Positions 41,452-49,921 of a stretch of DNA of 64,000 nucleotides are shown here, piece after piece. Source of the stretch: an uncultured Alphaproteobacteria bacterium (GTDB taxonomy: Bacteria; Pseudomonadota; Alphaproteobacteria; RF32; CAG-239); the NCBI GenBank assembly GCA_944390885.1, contig CALXRP010000010.1, positions 1-64,000 of the forward strand, given 5' to 3'. Positions within the stretch are counted from its first letter, which is position 1. Each line of letters opens with the position of its first letter. A program made the translations under genes and the position numbers. The notes below the pieces were generated by a model. The model ran no database searches. It was not told where the DNA came from and saw only the letters and a list, made by a program, of their open reading frames with translations.

Positions 41452-41712
41452 ATGTTATCAAGAAAATACAGAAAAGAATGGTTCAAGACTTTCCGGAGTT
41501 ATTGCAATGCGGAGTTAGACCGGATAATGACTGAAAGAGGGCTGACGAGCAGTGAATTGTCCAACCATATAAGCTTCATGGAAGGGCGGATAGAAAAATT
41601 GAGAAGAAACACCTGCCATATAAGAATGGAAGAATATGTATATCTGTTTTCATTCCTGGATAAGGTTTTGGAAATAAAACTCATCGACGCCAAAGACTAT
41701 CCTTGGCAGTAA
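41452..41712 (+). CDS. Small HTH-like protein, 86 aa
   Basis: MTERGLTSSELSNHISFMEG followed by IRMEEYVYLFSFLDKVLEIK has the layout of a Cro/XRE-like helix-turn-helix, but the match is loose. AAGGAGCGAAAGAA is a strong ribosome site. It lies directly behind a terminator that ends the structured RNA, so its expression could be attenuation-controlled. Repeats follow. Confidence 0.6.
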   Translation: MLSRKYRKEWFKTFRSYCNAELDRIMTERGLTSSELSNHISFMEGRIEKLRRNTCHIRMEEYVYLFSFLDKVLEIKLIDAKDYPWQ

Positions 41713-41739
41713 TATTTTTTGCAATCATTTTCCTTATGT

Positions 41740-42052
41740 CATTGCCGGGTATATTATTTTCTATGTTATCCCCGGTATATTTTCTCTTTCTAGTCATCCC
41801 CGGGCTTGACCCGGGGATCCAAATCAAACAAATTTTCTTCTTTGTCATTGCCGGGCTTGACCCGGCAATCCAAATTAACAATAAAGCCAATTTATTAACG
41901 TGGATTCTCGGGTCAAGCCCGAGAATGACAGTACCTTTATGCCCTTCACAGTCCCCCGCCGGAGCAACGCGGGGTACGGGGCACAATGACATCAACCCGC
42001 CGCGCGCCTGCCGTGCAGGTCAAGCCCGGCAATGACAAAAGAAAGCCCGGCA
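41740..42052. repeat. Cluster 3 of dispersed palindromic repeats
   Basis: Alternating TTGCCGGG, CCCCGGGC and TCTCGGGTCAAGCCCGAGA palindromes, a CGCGCGCCTGCCGTGCAGG joint at ~41999-42019 and the CCGCCGGAGCAACGCGGGG unit. The whole spacer 41713-42478 is gene-free. Confidence 0.85.
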
Positions 42053-42150
42053 ATGACAGTTTCTTGTACAATCTCTCGTCCGGCACTTTTAACTGCCCTT
42101 TGTGAATAGCTTAGGTTTTGGAGCAAAAAACGAAAGTGGAACCCCTTATC

Positions 42151-42172
42151 CCCCCTCTTTGCTAAGAGGGGG
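42151..42172. repeat. Short inverted repeat
   Basis: CCCCCTCTT / AAGAGGGGG with a four-base loop, inside a C- then G-rich stretch between 42140 and 42190. Stand-alone hairpin of unknown role. Confidence 0.6.
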
Positions 42173-42206
42173 ACAGGGGGAGTTAGCCCCGCCCTTTAAC
42201 GAGTAC

Positions 42207-42309
42207 TTCTTAGTCTTTGTGAAAAAGAAGAAATTAAAAACACTATGTGCCTTCTTGCCGTCTTAGCCTTGTGCTTAGACGGCCTGAACTTTTTCACGAA
42301 GACTTAGAA
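42207..42309. mobile_element. MITE-like element, 103 bp
   Basis: Terminal arms 42207-42227 and 42289-42309 are inverted copies matching at 19 of 21 bases (TTCTTAGTCTTTGTGAAAAA on the left). Inside lies a second inverted repeat, GCCGTCTTAGC / GCTTAGACGGC (42257-42283). No coding capacity. Target-site duplication not evident. Confidence 0.4.
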
Positions 42310-42334
42310 AACGAGTTCAGGGCTAGTATTTTTG

Positions 42335-42362
42335 GTTACTTTTGTTACATGACAAAAGTAAC
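42335..42362. repeat. Perfect inverted repeat
   Basis: GTTACTTTTGT / ACAAAAGTAAC with a six-base loop. Common in bacterial intergenic DNA; role unknown. Confidence 0.6.
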
Positions 42363-42456
42363 AAAAGAAATATCTCAGAGAAAATTAAGAAAAAACTTTT
42401 TAACACTCAAAAAGTAACAATAAAAAAGAAAGAAAAAATATTCTTGGGGATATAAT

Positions 42457-42479
42457 AAAAGGGGCAGAGCCCCTTTTAT
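42457..42479 (-). terminator. Rho-independent terminator of proS
   Basis: AAAAGGGGC / GCCCCTTTT hairpin just past the proS stop on the minus strand. Confidence 0.75.
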
Positions 42480-43996
42480 CAATAAGATCTGGCGTAAATC
42501 ACATCCATCGCCGCCGGTTTTCCGGTCAGTAGGCAAATGCCTTCGCTGTTGCTCTGGTCAAACGGAATACAGCGGATTGTGATTTTCATTTCTTTAAGAA
42601 TGTCTTCCGTCTGCGGATCGGCGCACCATTTACCGCGAACAAAAGCAACTTTGCCTTGCTTGTTGTCGGGAATCCATTCGTTAGATTGAGCAAAATAACG
42701 GCGAAATTCTTCCGGAGAAGCAATATCCGTACGGATGTTGGCCGTTAAACGATCTTTAGCACGCATATACATCGCAGACTGAATATTTTCCAACCGGGAA
42801 ACAACAGATTGTTCAAATTCTTCAGCCAAAACGATTTGCTTGCCTTCCGGCGTGTTGAGTTTGAGACGCTCTTTAACCATAACCTTGTCGCTTTCCACGT
42901 CGCGCATACCGATTTCGCAAATAATCGGGGCGCCTTTCTTGGTCCATTCCCAGAACTTGTCCACACTTTTACGGTCGCGTTTGTCGACTTTAACGCGGAT
43001 TTTTTCGCCAAACGGAGCCAGCGGTTTGAGCGCGGCTTGGATTTTGGCAATATAAGCCATAATCTTGTCTTCGTCTTCCGGATTTTTGATAACCGGGATA
43101 ATAATAACCTGATAAGGTGCAATCCGGGGCGGAACGACCATTCCGTCATCATCGGCATGGGTCATGATAACGCCGCCGATAAGCCGGGTAGAAACGCCCC
43201 AGGAAGTCGTATAAGCATATTCCTGTTCGTTATTTTTATTCACAAAAGAGATATTGGCGGCTTTGGCAAAATTCTGCCCGAGGAAGTGTGATGTGCCGGC
43301 TTGCAGGGCTTTGCCGTCCTGCATCATGGCCTCCACGCAATAAGTATCGATTGCGCCGGGGAATTTTTCGTGTTCCGGTTTGCGGCCCATCAAAACCGGC
43401 ATGGCCAGCGTTTCTTCACAAAGTTCGCGATAAGCCTCCAGCATACGTTTGGTTTCTTCTTCGGCTTCTTTGGCGGTCGAATGGGCGGTATGGCCTTCCT
43501 GCCAGAGAAACTCGCGGGTGCGCAAAAACAGGCGCGGACGCATCTCCCAACGAACAACGTTTGCCCATTGATTGACCAGCACCGGCAAATCACGATAAGA
43601 TTTGACCCATTTTGAGAACGAATCGGCAATAATGGCCTCGGAAGTCGGACGAACGATTAACGGTTCTTCAAGCTTTGAATCCGGAACGAGTTTGCCGTCT
43701 TTCATAGACAAACGAGAATGGGTAACAATCGCCATTTCCTTGGCAAAACCGTCAACGTGTTCAGCTTCTTTCTGAAAGAACGAGAGCGGAATAAACATAG
43801 GAAAATAGCAGTTTTCATGGTCGGTTGATTTAAGTTTCTCATCAAAAACGTCGCGGATGCGTTCCCAAATGCCGTATCCCCACGGCTTGATGACCATACA
43901 TCCCGGAGAAGACGAGTTCTCGGCCATATCGGCTTCGTTAATAACATTTTGATACCATTCAGGATAGTTGCCTGCTCTAGTGGATTTTAATACCAT
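42479..43996 (-). CDS. proS: Prolyl-tRNA synthetase, archaeal/eukaryotic type (ProS type 3)
   Basis: 505 residues. Class II motifs are visible: CMVIKPWGYGIWERIRDVFD near the start, MRPRLFLRTREFLWQEGHTAH (motif 2 region) and GGVIMTHADDDGMVVPPRIAP (motif 3 region). The C-terminus CIPFDQSNSEGICLLTGKPA ending VIYARSY is the hallmark of the archaeal/eukaryotic-type enzyme. The ~180-residue editing insertion of the E. coli type is absent. Alphaproteobacteria usually have a different, shorter ProRS, so lateral acquisition is likely. It charges tRNA-Pro. Confidence 0.95.
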   Translation of the reverse strand: MVLKSTRAGNYPEWYQNVINEADMAENSSSPGCMVIKPWGYGIWERIRDVFDEKLKSTDHENCYFPMFIPLSFFQKEAEHVDGFAKEMAIVTHSRLSMKDGKLVPDSKLEEPLIVRPTSEAIIADSFSKWVKSYRDLPVLVNQWANVVRWEMRPRLFLRTREFLWQEGHTAHSTAKEAEEETKRMLEAYRELCEETLAMPVLMGRKPEHEKFPGAIDTYCVEAMMQDGKALQAGTSHFLGQNFAKAANISFVNKNNEQEYAYTTSWGVSTRLIGGVIMTHADDDGMVVPPRIAPYQVIIIPVIKNPEDEDKIMAYIAKIQAALKPLAPFGEKIRVKVDKRDRKSVDKFWEWTKKGAPIICEIGMRDVESDKVMVKERLKLNTPEGKQIVLAEEFEQSVVSRLENIQSAMYMRAKDRLTANIRTDIASPEEFRRYFAQSNEWIPDNKQGKVAFVRGKWCADPQTEDILKEMKITIRCIPFDQSNSEGICLLTGKPAAMDVIYARSY

Positions 43997-44236
43997 AAGT
44001 TTATTCCTTTTTTTAATATGACATAATTAAAGATCCGCAGCCCCGTTGCTGCAGACACGAGATGCAATCTAACAGAAATATTACCGTTTGTGAAGCCCTT
44101 ATTTTTACACAAAAATTAATATTGTCCGAGTCTGAAAATTGTGATATAATAAAATTCTAAAATATATTAGTTTTTTTATTATTATTAACCGGAAACGGCT
44201 GCCTTACGGTAACTGTTTCATAAAATTATTACAACT

Positions 44237-44512
44237 ATGATGACAATCTTATGGAATATCTTTGCGCTGGTGTTGATGATTTTTGCAGTTTATTGCATTT
44301 TAATCACCAATAAAGACAGTGCAGCAGGAAAAGAAGCGCCTCTTGGCGGAGCTTTTGTGTTCTGTGCTATTATCGGTGTCTTTTTCCTCTATCGGTTTAT
44401 GCCGGTTGCAGGATTTGGCATCTTGGGATTCCTGGATATGTGCCTGTTATCGCTGGCAATATCTGCAGTTTTGTGGGTTTGCTGCTTTGTATGGTATTCA
44501 TTCATCAAATAA
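44237..44512 (+). CDS. Small integral membrane protein, 91 aa
   Basis: About three membrane segments (NIFALVLMIFAVYCILI, GGAFVFCAIIGVFFLY, DMCLLSLAISAVLWVCCFVWY). No family recognised. The start has no Shine-Dalgarno and is preceded by an A/T-rich leader, as for other orphans here. A terminator follows closely, shared with the convergent gene. Confidence 0.6.
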   Translation: MMTILWNIFALVLMIFAVYCILITNKDSAAGKEAPLGGAFVFCAIIGVFFLYRFMPVAGFGILGFLDMCLLSLAISAVLWVCCFVWYSFIK

Positions 44513-44553
44513 GAAAACGGGTTGATCTCTTTTGAGATCTTCCCGTTTTTTTC
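44513..44553. terminator. Bidirectional terminator
   Basis: AACGGG-GATCTC / GAGATC-CCCGTT hairpin with T-runs, between the convergent small membrane protein and the periplasmic protein at 44570. Confidence 0.8.
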
Positions 44554-44569
44554 TAAAAATTCAAAAGCT

Positions 44570-44986
44570 TTAGTCAAGAATATCATTTACTTCTTTAACA
44601 GCCTTGCGGTTTTCTTTGCTTTGTTTCATTTCGGCGCGCATGCCTTCGCGTTCCTGCCAGTGTTTCATCATCAAATCGCCGCGTTCCTGAACCTGTTTTT
44701 GCATCAGTTCTTTGTTGTGCTGGGCCTGCGTTTTTAAAATATCTTTATTGGCGACGGAAAAGCTCGATTTATCGATTTTTTTAATGGCCTTGTTGTAGTC
44801 TTCGACAATTTCGTTGTTTTCTTCGCTCATCCAGTGTTTGATTTTAGCGTCTTTCTTGTCTACCATTTCAACAGCAGCTTTCATCTCTTTATCGGTAGAA
44901 TTTTTACGCTGAGCCTGAGCTTCCGACAAATTAGCCAGCAGGACGACCGGCAAAATCGCCGACATAATATAAAACATTTTTTTCAT
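44570..44986 (-). CDS. Exported coiled-coil protein, 138 aa
   Basis: A signal peptide (MFYIMSAILPVVLLANLSEAQA) is followed by a highly charged helical region rich in Lys, Glu and Met (VEMVDKKDAKIKHWMSEENN, HNKELMQKQVQERGDLMMKH, WQEREGMRAEMKQS) likely to form a coiled coil. Periplasmic; no family recognised. SD AAAGGAATAATCTG precedes the ATG. Confidence 0.7.
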   Translation of the reverse strand: MKKMFYIMSAILPVVLLANLSEAQAQRKNSTDKEMKAAVEMVDKKDAKIKHWMSEENNEIVEDYNKAIKKIDKSSFSVANKDILKTQAQHNKELMQKQVQERGDLMMKHWQEREGMRAEMKQSKENRKAVKEVNDILD

Positions 44987-45237
44987 CAGATTATTCCTTT
45001 CAAAAGAGTTTTTTCACGCAGTGCGGATATAATCAGCAAAATCCGAAAAACAACAAATTTAAAATAATTTTCTTGCAATCTGAAATATAAAGTTTAGAAT
45101 CTTCCCTATAACTAAGCTCTGTGGTCAGAGAGTGCATGCTTCTGATAATTGTTGAGTTGATAAACTATTGGCCAGACAGTTTTCCACAATAAGATAGTTA
45201 TATCGTATCAACCTGTTTTTTATAAGGAAAATTACAA

Positions 45238-45441
45238 ATGGCAACAGGAACAGTAAAATGGTTTAACAACAAAAAAGGTTTTGGATTCATCACGCCGGAT
45301 GCTGGCGGACAAGACATTTTTGTTCATATAACGGCAGTCAAAAAAGCCGGGCTTCGTTCTTTGGAAGAGGGGGTTAAAATCACCTACGAGCTTTTGGAAG
45401 AAAGGGGCAAAACTGTTGCCGGCAACTTAAAGCTTGCATAA
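45238..45441 (+). CDS. Cold-shock protein (CspA family)
   Basis: 67 residues, one cold-shock domain. KWFNNKKGFGFI (RNP1) and DIFVHI (RNP2) are intact. It binds single-stranded RNA/DNA in the cytoplasm. The leader between 44987 and 45237 has no ORF; a long 5' UTR, as in other csp genes, would fit there. Ribosome site AAGGAAAATTACAA. Confidence 0.95.
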   Translation: MATGTVKWFNNKKGFGFITPDAGGQDIFVHITAVKKAGLRSLEEGVKITYELLEERGKTVAGNLKLA

Positions 45442-45461
45442 GTACTTTTAAGCTCAAGGCC

Positions 45462-45491
45462 AAAACCCGGATATAATGTCCGGGTTTTTTG
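45462..45491 (+). terminator. Rho-independent terminator
   Basis: AAAACCCGGA / TCCGGGTTTT hairpin with six T residues after the csp gene. Confidence 0.85.
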
Positions 45492-45569
45492 CTGCCGGAA
45501 AATATAATTGACAATTTTGTCAAATTAAGCTATAAAGCCTTTCAGACTAATATTAAAATTTATATAATT

Positions 45570-46322
45570 ATGAACGGATTAAATATTATTTTTATGCTCT
45601 TGACTGCTTTATTGGCGTTTGGGATGGTCGTTAAGACTACGGAAATTATAAAAGCGCGTGGTTTGGTAAACAGAGGTTTTCTGATTTATGCAATGCTGAT
45701 TGCAATAATCTGGTGGATGTTTCAGGAATTTGAAATGACTGAAAATTTTTTCTGGCGCGGTTTGGCCGGCGGAGTTGTCTTTTGGACAATGTGCTTGGTA
45801 GCTCCGACAGCAGAAAAGATGGGAGATTTTTCCTGCATAACCCGAACAGAAGTTGCAACAATGCTGGCAGTTATTCCGGTTTTGCTTACGGCCGGGATTT
45901 TGTTCGGTTTGCCGATATTATACGTTGTTTTTATTCCTTGCTTGTGTATTACGGGAATGCTTGTGTATTTTGTTGCAAAAAATAAAATGCGCGCCCGCAA
46001 ATATCAAAAAGAACTTGGAACAGATTATGCTGTTTTGCGCAAAAAAAGTTGTTTGACCCGGTTGAAAGAAGAGATATCTTCCATAACGGATGTTGAAATC
46101 TTGGAACGCGCCATTGTCAAAAGCAAACAACGGCTGTTGCTGAGCGGAAAAAAATGTGATTTCGGAAATTGCCGGAATACGGAAGGCTGCTGCCGTTTTC
46201 AGGGAAGCGTCAAATTGCAGTCCAATGATTTTATTCGCGGCTGCGAGTTGGAGCAGTTTAATTTAGACCGGCTCTTAAGCCGTAAAGAAGAATTAAAAAC
46301 AGCCAAAAAAAGAGCTGTATAA
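45570..46322 (+). CDS. Hypothetical membrane protein, 250 aa
   Basis: Five or so N-terminal membrane segments (NIIFMLLTALLAFGMVV, FLIYAMLIAIIWWMF, GLAGGVVFWTMCLVA, TMLAVIPVLLTAGILFG, LYVVFIPCLCITGMLVY) and a cytoplasmic C-terminal half with a cysteine cluster (KKCDFGNCRNTEGCCRF) that might bind metal. No family recognised. The start at 45570 lacks a Shine-Dalgarno; A/T-rich leader. A terminator follows. Confidence 0.6.
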   Translation: MNGLNIIFMLLTALLAFGMVVKTTEIIKARGLVNRGFLIYAMLIAIIWWMFQEFEMTENFFWRGLAGGVVFWTMCLVAPTAEKMGDFSCITRTEVATMLAVIPVLLTAGILFGLPILYVVFIPCLCITGMLVYFVAKNKMRARKYQKELGTDYAVLRKKSCLTRLKEEISSITDVEILERAIVKSKQRLLLSGKKCDFGNCRNTEGCCRFQGSVKLQSNDFIRGCELEQFNLDRLLSRKEELKTAKKRAV

Positions 46323-46366
46323 GAAAAAGCCCCGGATCTTTTGCAAGAATTTCCGGGGCTTTTTGT
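46323..46366. terminator. Bidirectional terminator
   Basis: AGCCCCGGA / TCCGGGGCT hairpin with A- and T-runs between two convergent genes. Confidence 0.85.
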
Positions 46367-46374
46367 GTCAATAA

Positions 46375-47505
46375 TTAACAGGGTTCACATTCTCCTGTCC
46401 GAACATTACAAGGTCCGGTAGAACCAAAGTTTTCTATGCAATATTCATAAGAAAAAGTAGAATGTACATTTTCAAAAAATTTCCAACAGGCATGACCCCA
46501 GTAGTTATTTGTTCCTTCCCATGTATATCCGGGAGGACAGGAGCCTCCGCCAGAACTTTCGCCACCAGACGAGCATCCGGATCCTCCACACTGAGTATCA
46601 CATGATTCCAGGGTTCCGTCTTTACAACAATCGCCGTGACAGGTTGAATGAACGGAACACCAGTTAGAAGAAGAGGAGTTACAACAAGATTCACATCGTG
46701 TGCAAGTTCCGCCACAGCCGTCAGAAATCGTATAAGATCCGCAGGAACAAGAACTTGTTGTATCAGAACAACTTGGCGTGCAGCAGGCTTTATAAGGATA
46801 ATAACAGGTCTTTGTTCCGCAGCCGTTCTGGGTCGATCCGCCGCAGCCGCCGGGATTGGAAGTCGACGTGCCGGATGGACAGTTCATGTTGCAGGTATAA
46901 TAACAGGTATATTCGCAGCCGTCCGTACCGTTTGAGCCGTAAGACGAATAAGTTAAGGACGTATAACTCGGACAACCGGTCGGGGTGCAGCAGGTACCGT
47001 AAGAAGAATCATAAGCGCAACGCCCGGAGTTCTTTTTGAGTTTCTGTCCGGAAGGACAAGAGTTTGTATAACCGGTATCACGACAGGCCCGCTGATTATC
47101 AGTTTTACATTGTTTATATAAAGACCCGTAACTCGGACAGGGCTGATCCACATATTTTGGAATGGAACAAGAGGTTGTGTTATACCCGTTTTGTTCACAC
47201 CATGTTTTAGCGTCACATTTGAGGTAATGATTGTCGCGGTTACATTCTCCGACTTTGGCATAATATTGCGGACATTCACCGGAAGCATAATAGGTAAAAC
47301 CTTTGCTTTCACAAAATTCGGTATCAATATTGATATTCATGTTAATATCACCTTGAACAACACCGTCATCCACACAGTCTGGCAGAAAGCAAATGCCACT
47401 ATATGCGGGAGATGGGAGGAAGACCGAGAAAGCGGCGGCAATAGAAAATACTGACACCGCAGAATTAAGTTTCATGTGTAGCATATTTCTGTTAATGTTT
47501 CTCAT
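46375..47505 (-). CDS. Cys-rich secreted protein, paralogue B
   Basis: 376 residues. Signal peptide (SAVSVFSIAAAFSVFLPSPAYS) and the same tandem Cys-rich units as the protein at 17321-18340, nearly identical over ~200 residues, followed by a divergent C-terminal domain (CNSSSSNWCSVHSTCHGDCC, then GGGSCPPGYTWEG ... ENFGSTGPCNVRTGECEPC). The constant front and variable tail suggest domain swapping or module replacement at the C-terminus. The ATG at 47505 follows the same GGGGAGGAAG site. Promoter and leader are duplicated too. Presumably periplasmic or surface-exposed; function unknown. Confidence 0.8.
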   Translation of the reverse strand: MRNINRNMLHMKLNSAVSVFSIAAAFSVFLPSPAYSGICFLPDCVDDGVVQGDINMNINIDTEFCESKGFTYYASGECPQYYAKVGECNRDNHYLKCDAKTWCEQNGYNTTSCSIPKYVDQPCPSYGSLYKQCKTDNQRACRDTGYTNSCPSGQKLKKNSGRCAYDSSYGTCCTPTGCPSYTSLTYSSYGSNGTDGCEYTCYYTCNMNCPSGTSTSNPGGCGGSTQNGCGTKTCYYPYKACCTPSCSDTTSSCSCGSYTISDGCGGTCTRCESCCNSSSSNWCSVHSTCHGDCCKDGTLESCDTQCGGSGCSSGGESSGGGSCPPGYTWEGTNNYWGHACWKFFENVHSTFSYEYCIENFGSTGPCNVRTGECEPC

Positions 47506-47610
47506 CGGCTTCCTCCCCAAGCAAGCGTGCTTGACCCGATCGATTGTCATCATCGAGCCAAAGCTTACGCGTTGCTCTTTTCTTTTTCTTGAGCAGAATG
47601 CTGCTCAGAA
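47506..47610 (-). promoter_or_regulatory. Conserved structured leader of Cys-rich paralogue B
   Basis: Near-copy of 18341-18445. Hairpin CAAGCA/TGCTTG (47518-47533) abuts the ribosome site, with the TGAGCA/TGCTCA-type palindrome further out. The strong conservation between paralogues exceeds what an untranslated spacer would show without a role or recent duplication. Confidence 0.5.
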
Positions 47611-47635
47611 AGGTTAATAAAAATTCTTTTCTTTT

Positions 47636-47750
47636 GTCATCCCCGGGCTTGTTCCATTCTCGTCATTGCCGGACTTGATCCGGCAATCCAAGTCAAATAA
47701 ATCAGCTTTATTACTATTCTGGATCCCCGGGTCAAGCCCGGGGATGACAG
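47636..47750. repeat. Cluster 4 of dispersed palindromic repeats, inside the leader
   Basis: CCCCGGGC, TTGCCGGAC and CCCCGGGTCAAGCCCGGGG palindromes between promoter and leader of paralogue B; a shorter insert than in paralogue A. The spacer 47506-47888 has no gene. Confidence 0.8.
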
Positions 47751-47774
47751 ATGCTTAAGAACGACAATAAAGAT

Positions 47775-47803
47775 ACTATAGCACAAGAAAATGCAAGAGT
47801 CAA
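47775..47803 (-). promoter_or_regulatory. Sigma-70-type promoter of Cys-rich paralogue B
   Basis: Minus strand TTGACT, 17-base spacer, TATAGT, identical boxes and spacing to 18703-18731. The start codon is about 265 bases downstream. Confidence 0.65.
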
Positions 47804-47888
47804 CAATAACTGAAAGATGGGATAGAGATTTTGGCTAAGAATAGAAAATAAGAAAAAACACGTATTCTGACATATGAGGATAATCTAA

Positions 47889-48632
47889 TTAAATCATGCT
47901 TTCCAGAGAATTGAACATTTCAGTAATGTCTTCCGGATTACAAAGTCTGTGGTTTGAATTTTTCAAAAGTTTCACAACAACTTGCGTGCTGCGCAAACAT
48001 TTTGCAATATTTTGCGCCTTGTTCGGTTCTATGCAATCGTCTTTCATTCCTTGCAGCAGATGAACAGGGCAGTCTATCGGGATCTCTTTACCGAGCAGAC
48101 ACATCGGCCGGGCTGTTTCAAACATTTGTTTGGTAAAAAGATAAGTAAAGTCTTTGGTAGAAAATTCGAGCCTGCCGTTTCTTTCCATATCCTGCCGTTG
48201 TTGCGGTGTAAAGACATATTCTTCCAAATCGCGGGTAAAATCGGGCGCGGCCGCCAGCCCGACAATGCCCTGCACCCGTTCCGGCCGTTCGATTGCGGCC
48301 AGCAAACTCAGCCATCCGCCGATGGATGAGCCGATCAAAATTACTTTACCGTCAACAATATCATCAATAATTTCCAATAGCTGTGCTTTCCAAATCAGCA
48401 TATCGGCTTCTTCATAACGCGCCGAGTCGGAACCATGCCCGGCCAGTTCATACCGAAAAAAGCCGATATTATGCTTCTCACACCATTCTTTAACGCTTTC
48501 CGGCTTGCGACCCCAGCAATCCGAGAATAAACCGTGGGTATAAATCACGCTAATTTTGTGGGTTGACAAAGATTTTGCTTGGCTATAGTCAATTTTGGTT
48601 GTAAAGTCTGTTTTAAATTTGTGATTTTGCAT
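47889..48632 (-). CDS. Alpha/beta hydrolase
   Basis: 247 residues. VIYTHGLFSDCWGRK is the oxyanion-hole loop, ILIGSSIGGWLSLLA carries the nucleophile elbow G-x-S-x-G (Ser near residue 103), and LLQGMKDDCIEP and KNSNHRLC supply the Asp and His. It resembles the ABHD10-like esterase/thioesterase branch. Cytoplasmic; substrate unknown. Divergent from the glycosyltransferase gene. Confidence 0.8.
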   Translation of the reverse strand: MQNHKFKTDFTTKIDYSQAKSLSTHKISVIYTHGLFSDCWGRKPESVKEWCEKHNIGFFRYELAGHGSDSARYEEADMLIWKAQLLEIIDDIVDGKVILIGSSIGGWLSLLAAIERPERVQGIVGLAAAPDFTRDLEEYVFTPQQRQDMERNGRLEFSTKDFTYLFTKQMFETARPMCLLGKEIPIDCPVHLLQGMKDDCIEPNKAQNIAKCLRSTQVVVKLLKNSNHRLCNPEDITEMFNSLESMI

Positions 48633-48678
48633 AATAACCTCAAATAGAATGAAATTTGGAAAGGATTGTAGTTTAGAA

Positions 48679-49830
48679 ATGAGCAGCAGTAAAGATAAAA
48701 CACCGGTTGTCCTCCAGGTTTTGCCTGAAATGGAAACCGGGGGTGTTGAAGTCGGAACGGTTGAAATCGCTTCTGAGCTGCAAAAGCGCGGGATTAAAAA
48801 TTTCGTAGCTTCGCAGGGCGGACGAATGGTTTATGATCTCGACAGATTAAAAGTGCCGCATTTTACGCTGCCGCTCAAAAGCAAAAATTTTTTCAAAATG
48901 CGCAAAAATGCTAAAGCTTTGGAAAAAATCATCCGCGATAACGGCATTAATATTGTGCATGCCCGATCTCGTGCACCGGCATGGAGCGCTTATTGGGCGG
49001 CCAAACGTGCCGGGGTAAAGTTCATTACCACGTTTCACGGCACTTACGGCCTTGGTCCTTGGGGAATTAAAAAGTTCTATAACCGGATAATGACTTATGG
49101 CGAAAGGGTGATTGCCATTTCCAACCACATCAAAAATCACATTTTGCAGAATTATAAAGCGGATGAAAGCAAAATTCGGCTGATTCACCGTTGCGCCGAC
49201 ATTGAGCGTTTTTCACCGTCGGCCGTCACGCAGGAACGGATGATAAATAAAATAAAAGAATATAACATTGCCGATGACAAACCCGTATTGCTGCTCCCGG
49301 GACGGATTACGCGCTGGAAAGGCCAGCATTTGCTGATAGAAGCGCTTGCCAAAATGAAAAATCAGAACTACTATTGCATAATCACCGGCGACAGCCAGGG
49401 CCGCCAGCATTATATGGACTATCTTGAAAATTTGGTTCATAAATACAAGCTGGAAGGCCGCGTCGGCTTTTTCGGGCGTTATTCCGATGTTCCTGCTCTG
49501 ATGATGGTTGCCAACGTCATTTTATCGACGGCAATAGAACCGGAAGCTTTCGGACGGATTTCAATTGAGGGGCAGGCAATGGGAAAAATTGTCGTAGCCT
49601 CGGACATCGGCGGAACGCTGGATACGATTATTGACGGCAAAACGGGCAAATTGTTTAAGAGCAATGATGCCCAGTCGCTGGCCGATGCTTTGGATTGGGC
49701 TTTGAGCCTTTCTCCGGCAGAGGCGGAAAAAATCGGCAAAGCCGGCATAAAGAACGTGCGCGATAATTTTACCAAACAGATTATGTGCGACAAAACGATT
49801 AACGTATATAAAGAGCTTTTGGGAGAATAA
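48679..49830 (+). CDS. Glycosyltransferase family 4 (GT-B fold)
   Basis: 383 residues from the ATG at 48679 (an in-frame ATG lies 10 codons upstream; neither has a perfect ribosome site). VVLQVLPEMETGGVEVGTVE is the GT4 opening, VLLLPGRITRWKGQHLLIEAL the linker to the C-terminal Rossmann domain, and EPEAFGRISIEGQAMGKIVV the E-x7-E nucleotide-sugar motif. Likely works in lipopolysaccharide or surface glycan assembly on the cytoplasmic face. thrS follows 91 bases after the stop. Confidence 0.85.
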   Translation: MSSSKDKTPVVLQVLPEMETGGVEVGTVEIASELQKRGIKNFVASQGGRMVYDLDRLKVPHFTLPLKSKNFFKMRKNAKALEKIIRDNGINIVHARSRAPAWSAYWAAKRAGVKFITTFHGTYGLGPWGIKKFYNRIMTYGERVIAISNHIKNHILQNYKADESKIRLIHRCADIERFSPSAVTQERMINKIKEYNIADDKPVLLLPGRITRWKGQHLLIEALAKMKNQNYYCIITGDSQGRQHYMDYLENLVHKYKLEGRVGFFGRYSDVPALMMVANVILSTAIEPEAFGRISIEGQAMGKIVVASDIGGTLDTIIDGKTGKLFKSNDAQSLADALDWALSLSPAEAEKIGKAGIKNVRDNFTKQIMCDKTINVYKELLGE

Positions 49831-49921
49831 CGGTTATTTTCCCGGCGGAACGACGGATTGCCATTTGCCTGCCGTTCTGTAAGATAATAAAATGGCAAAA
49901 ATAAAATAAGGAAATTTAAAA

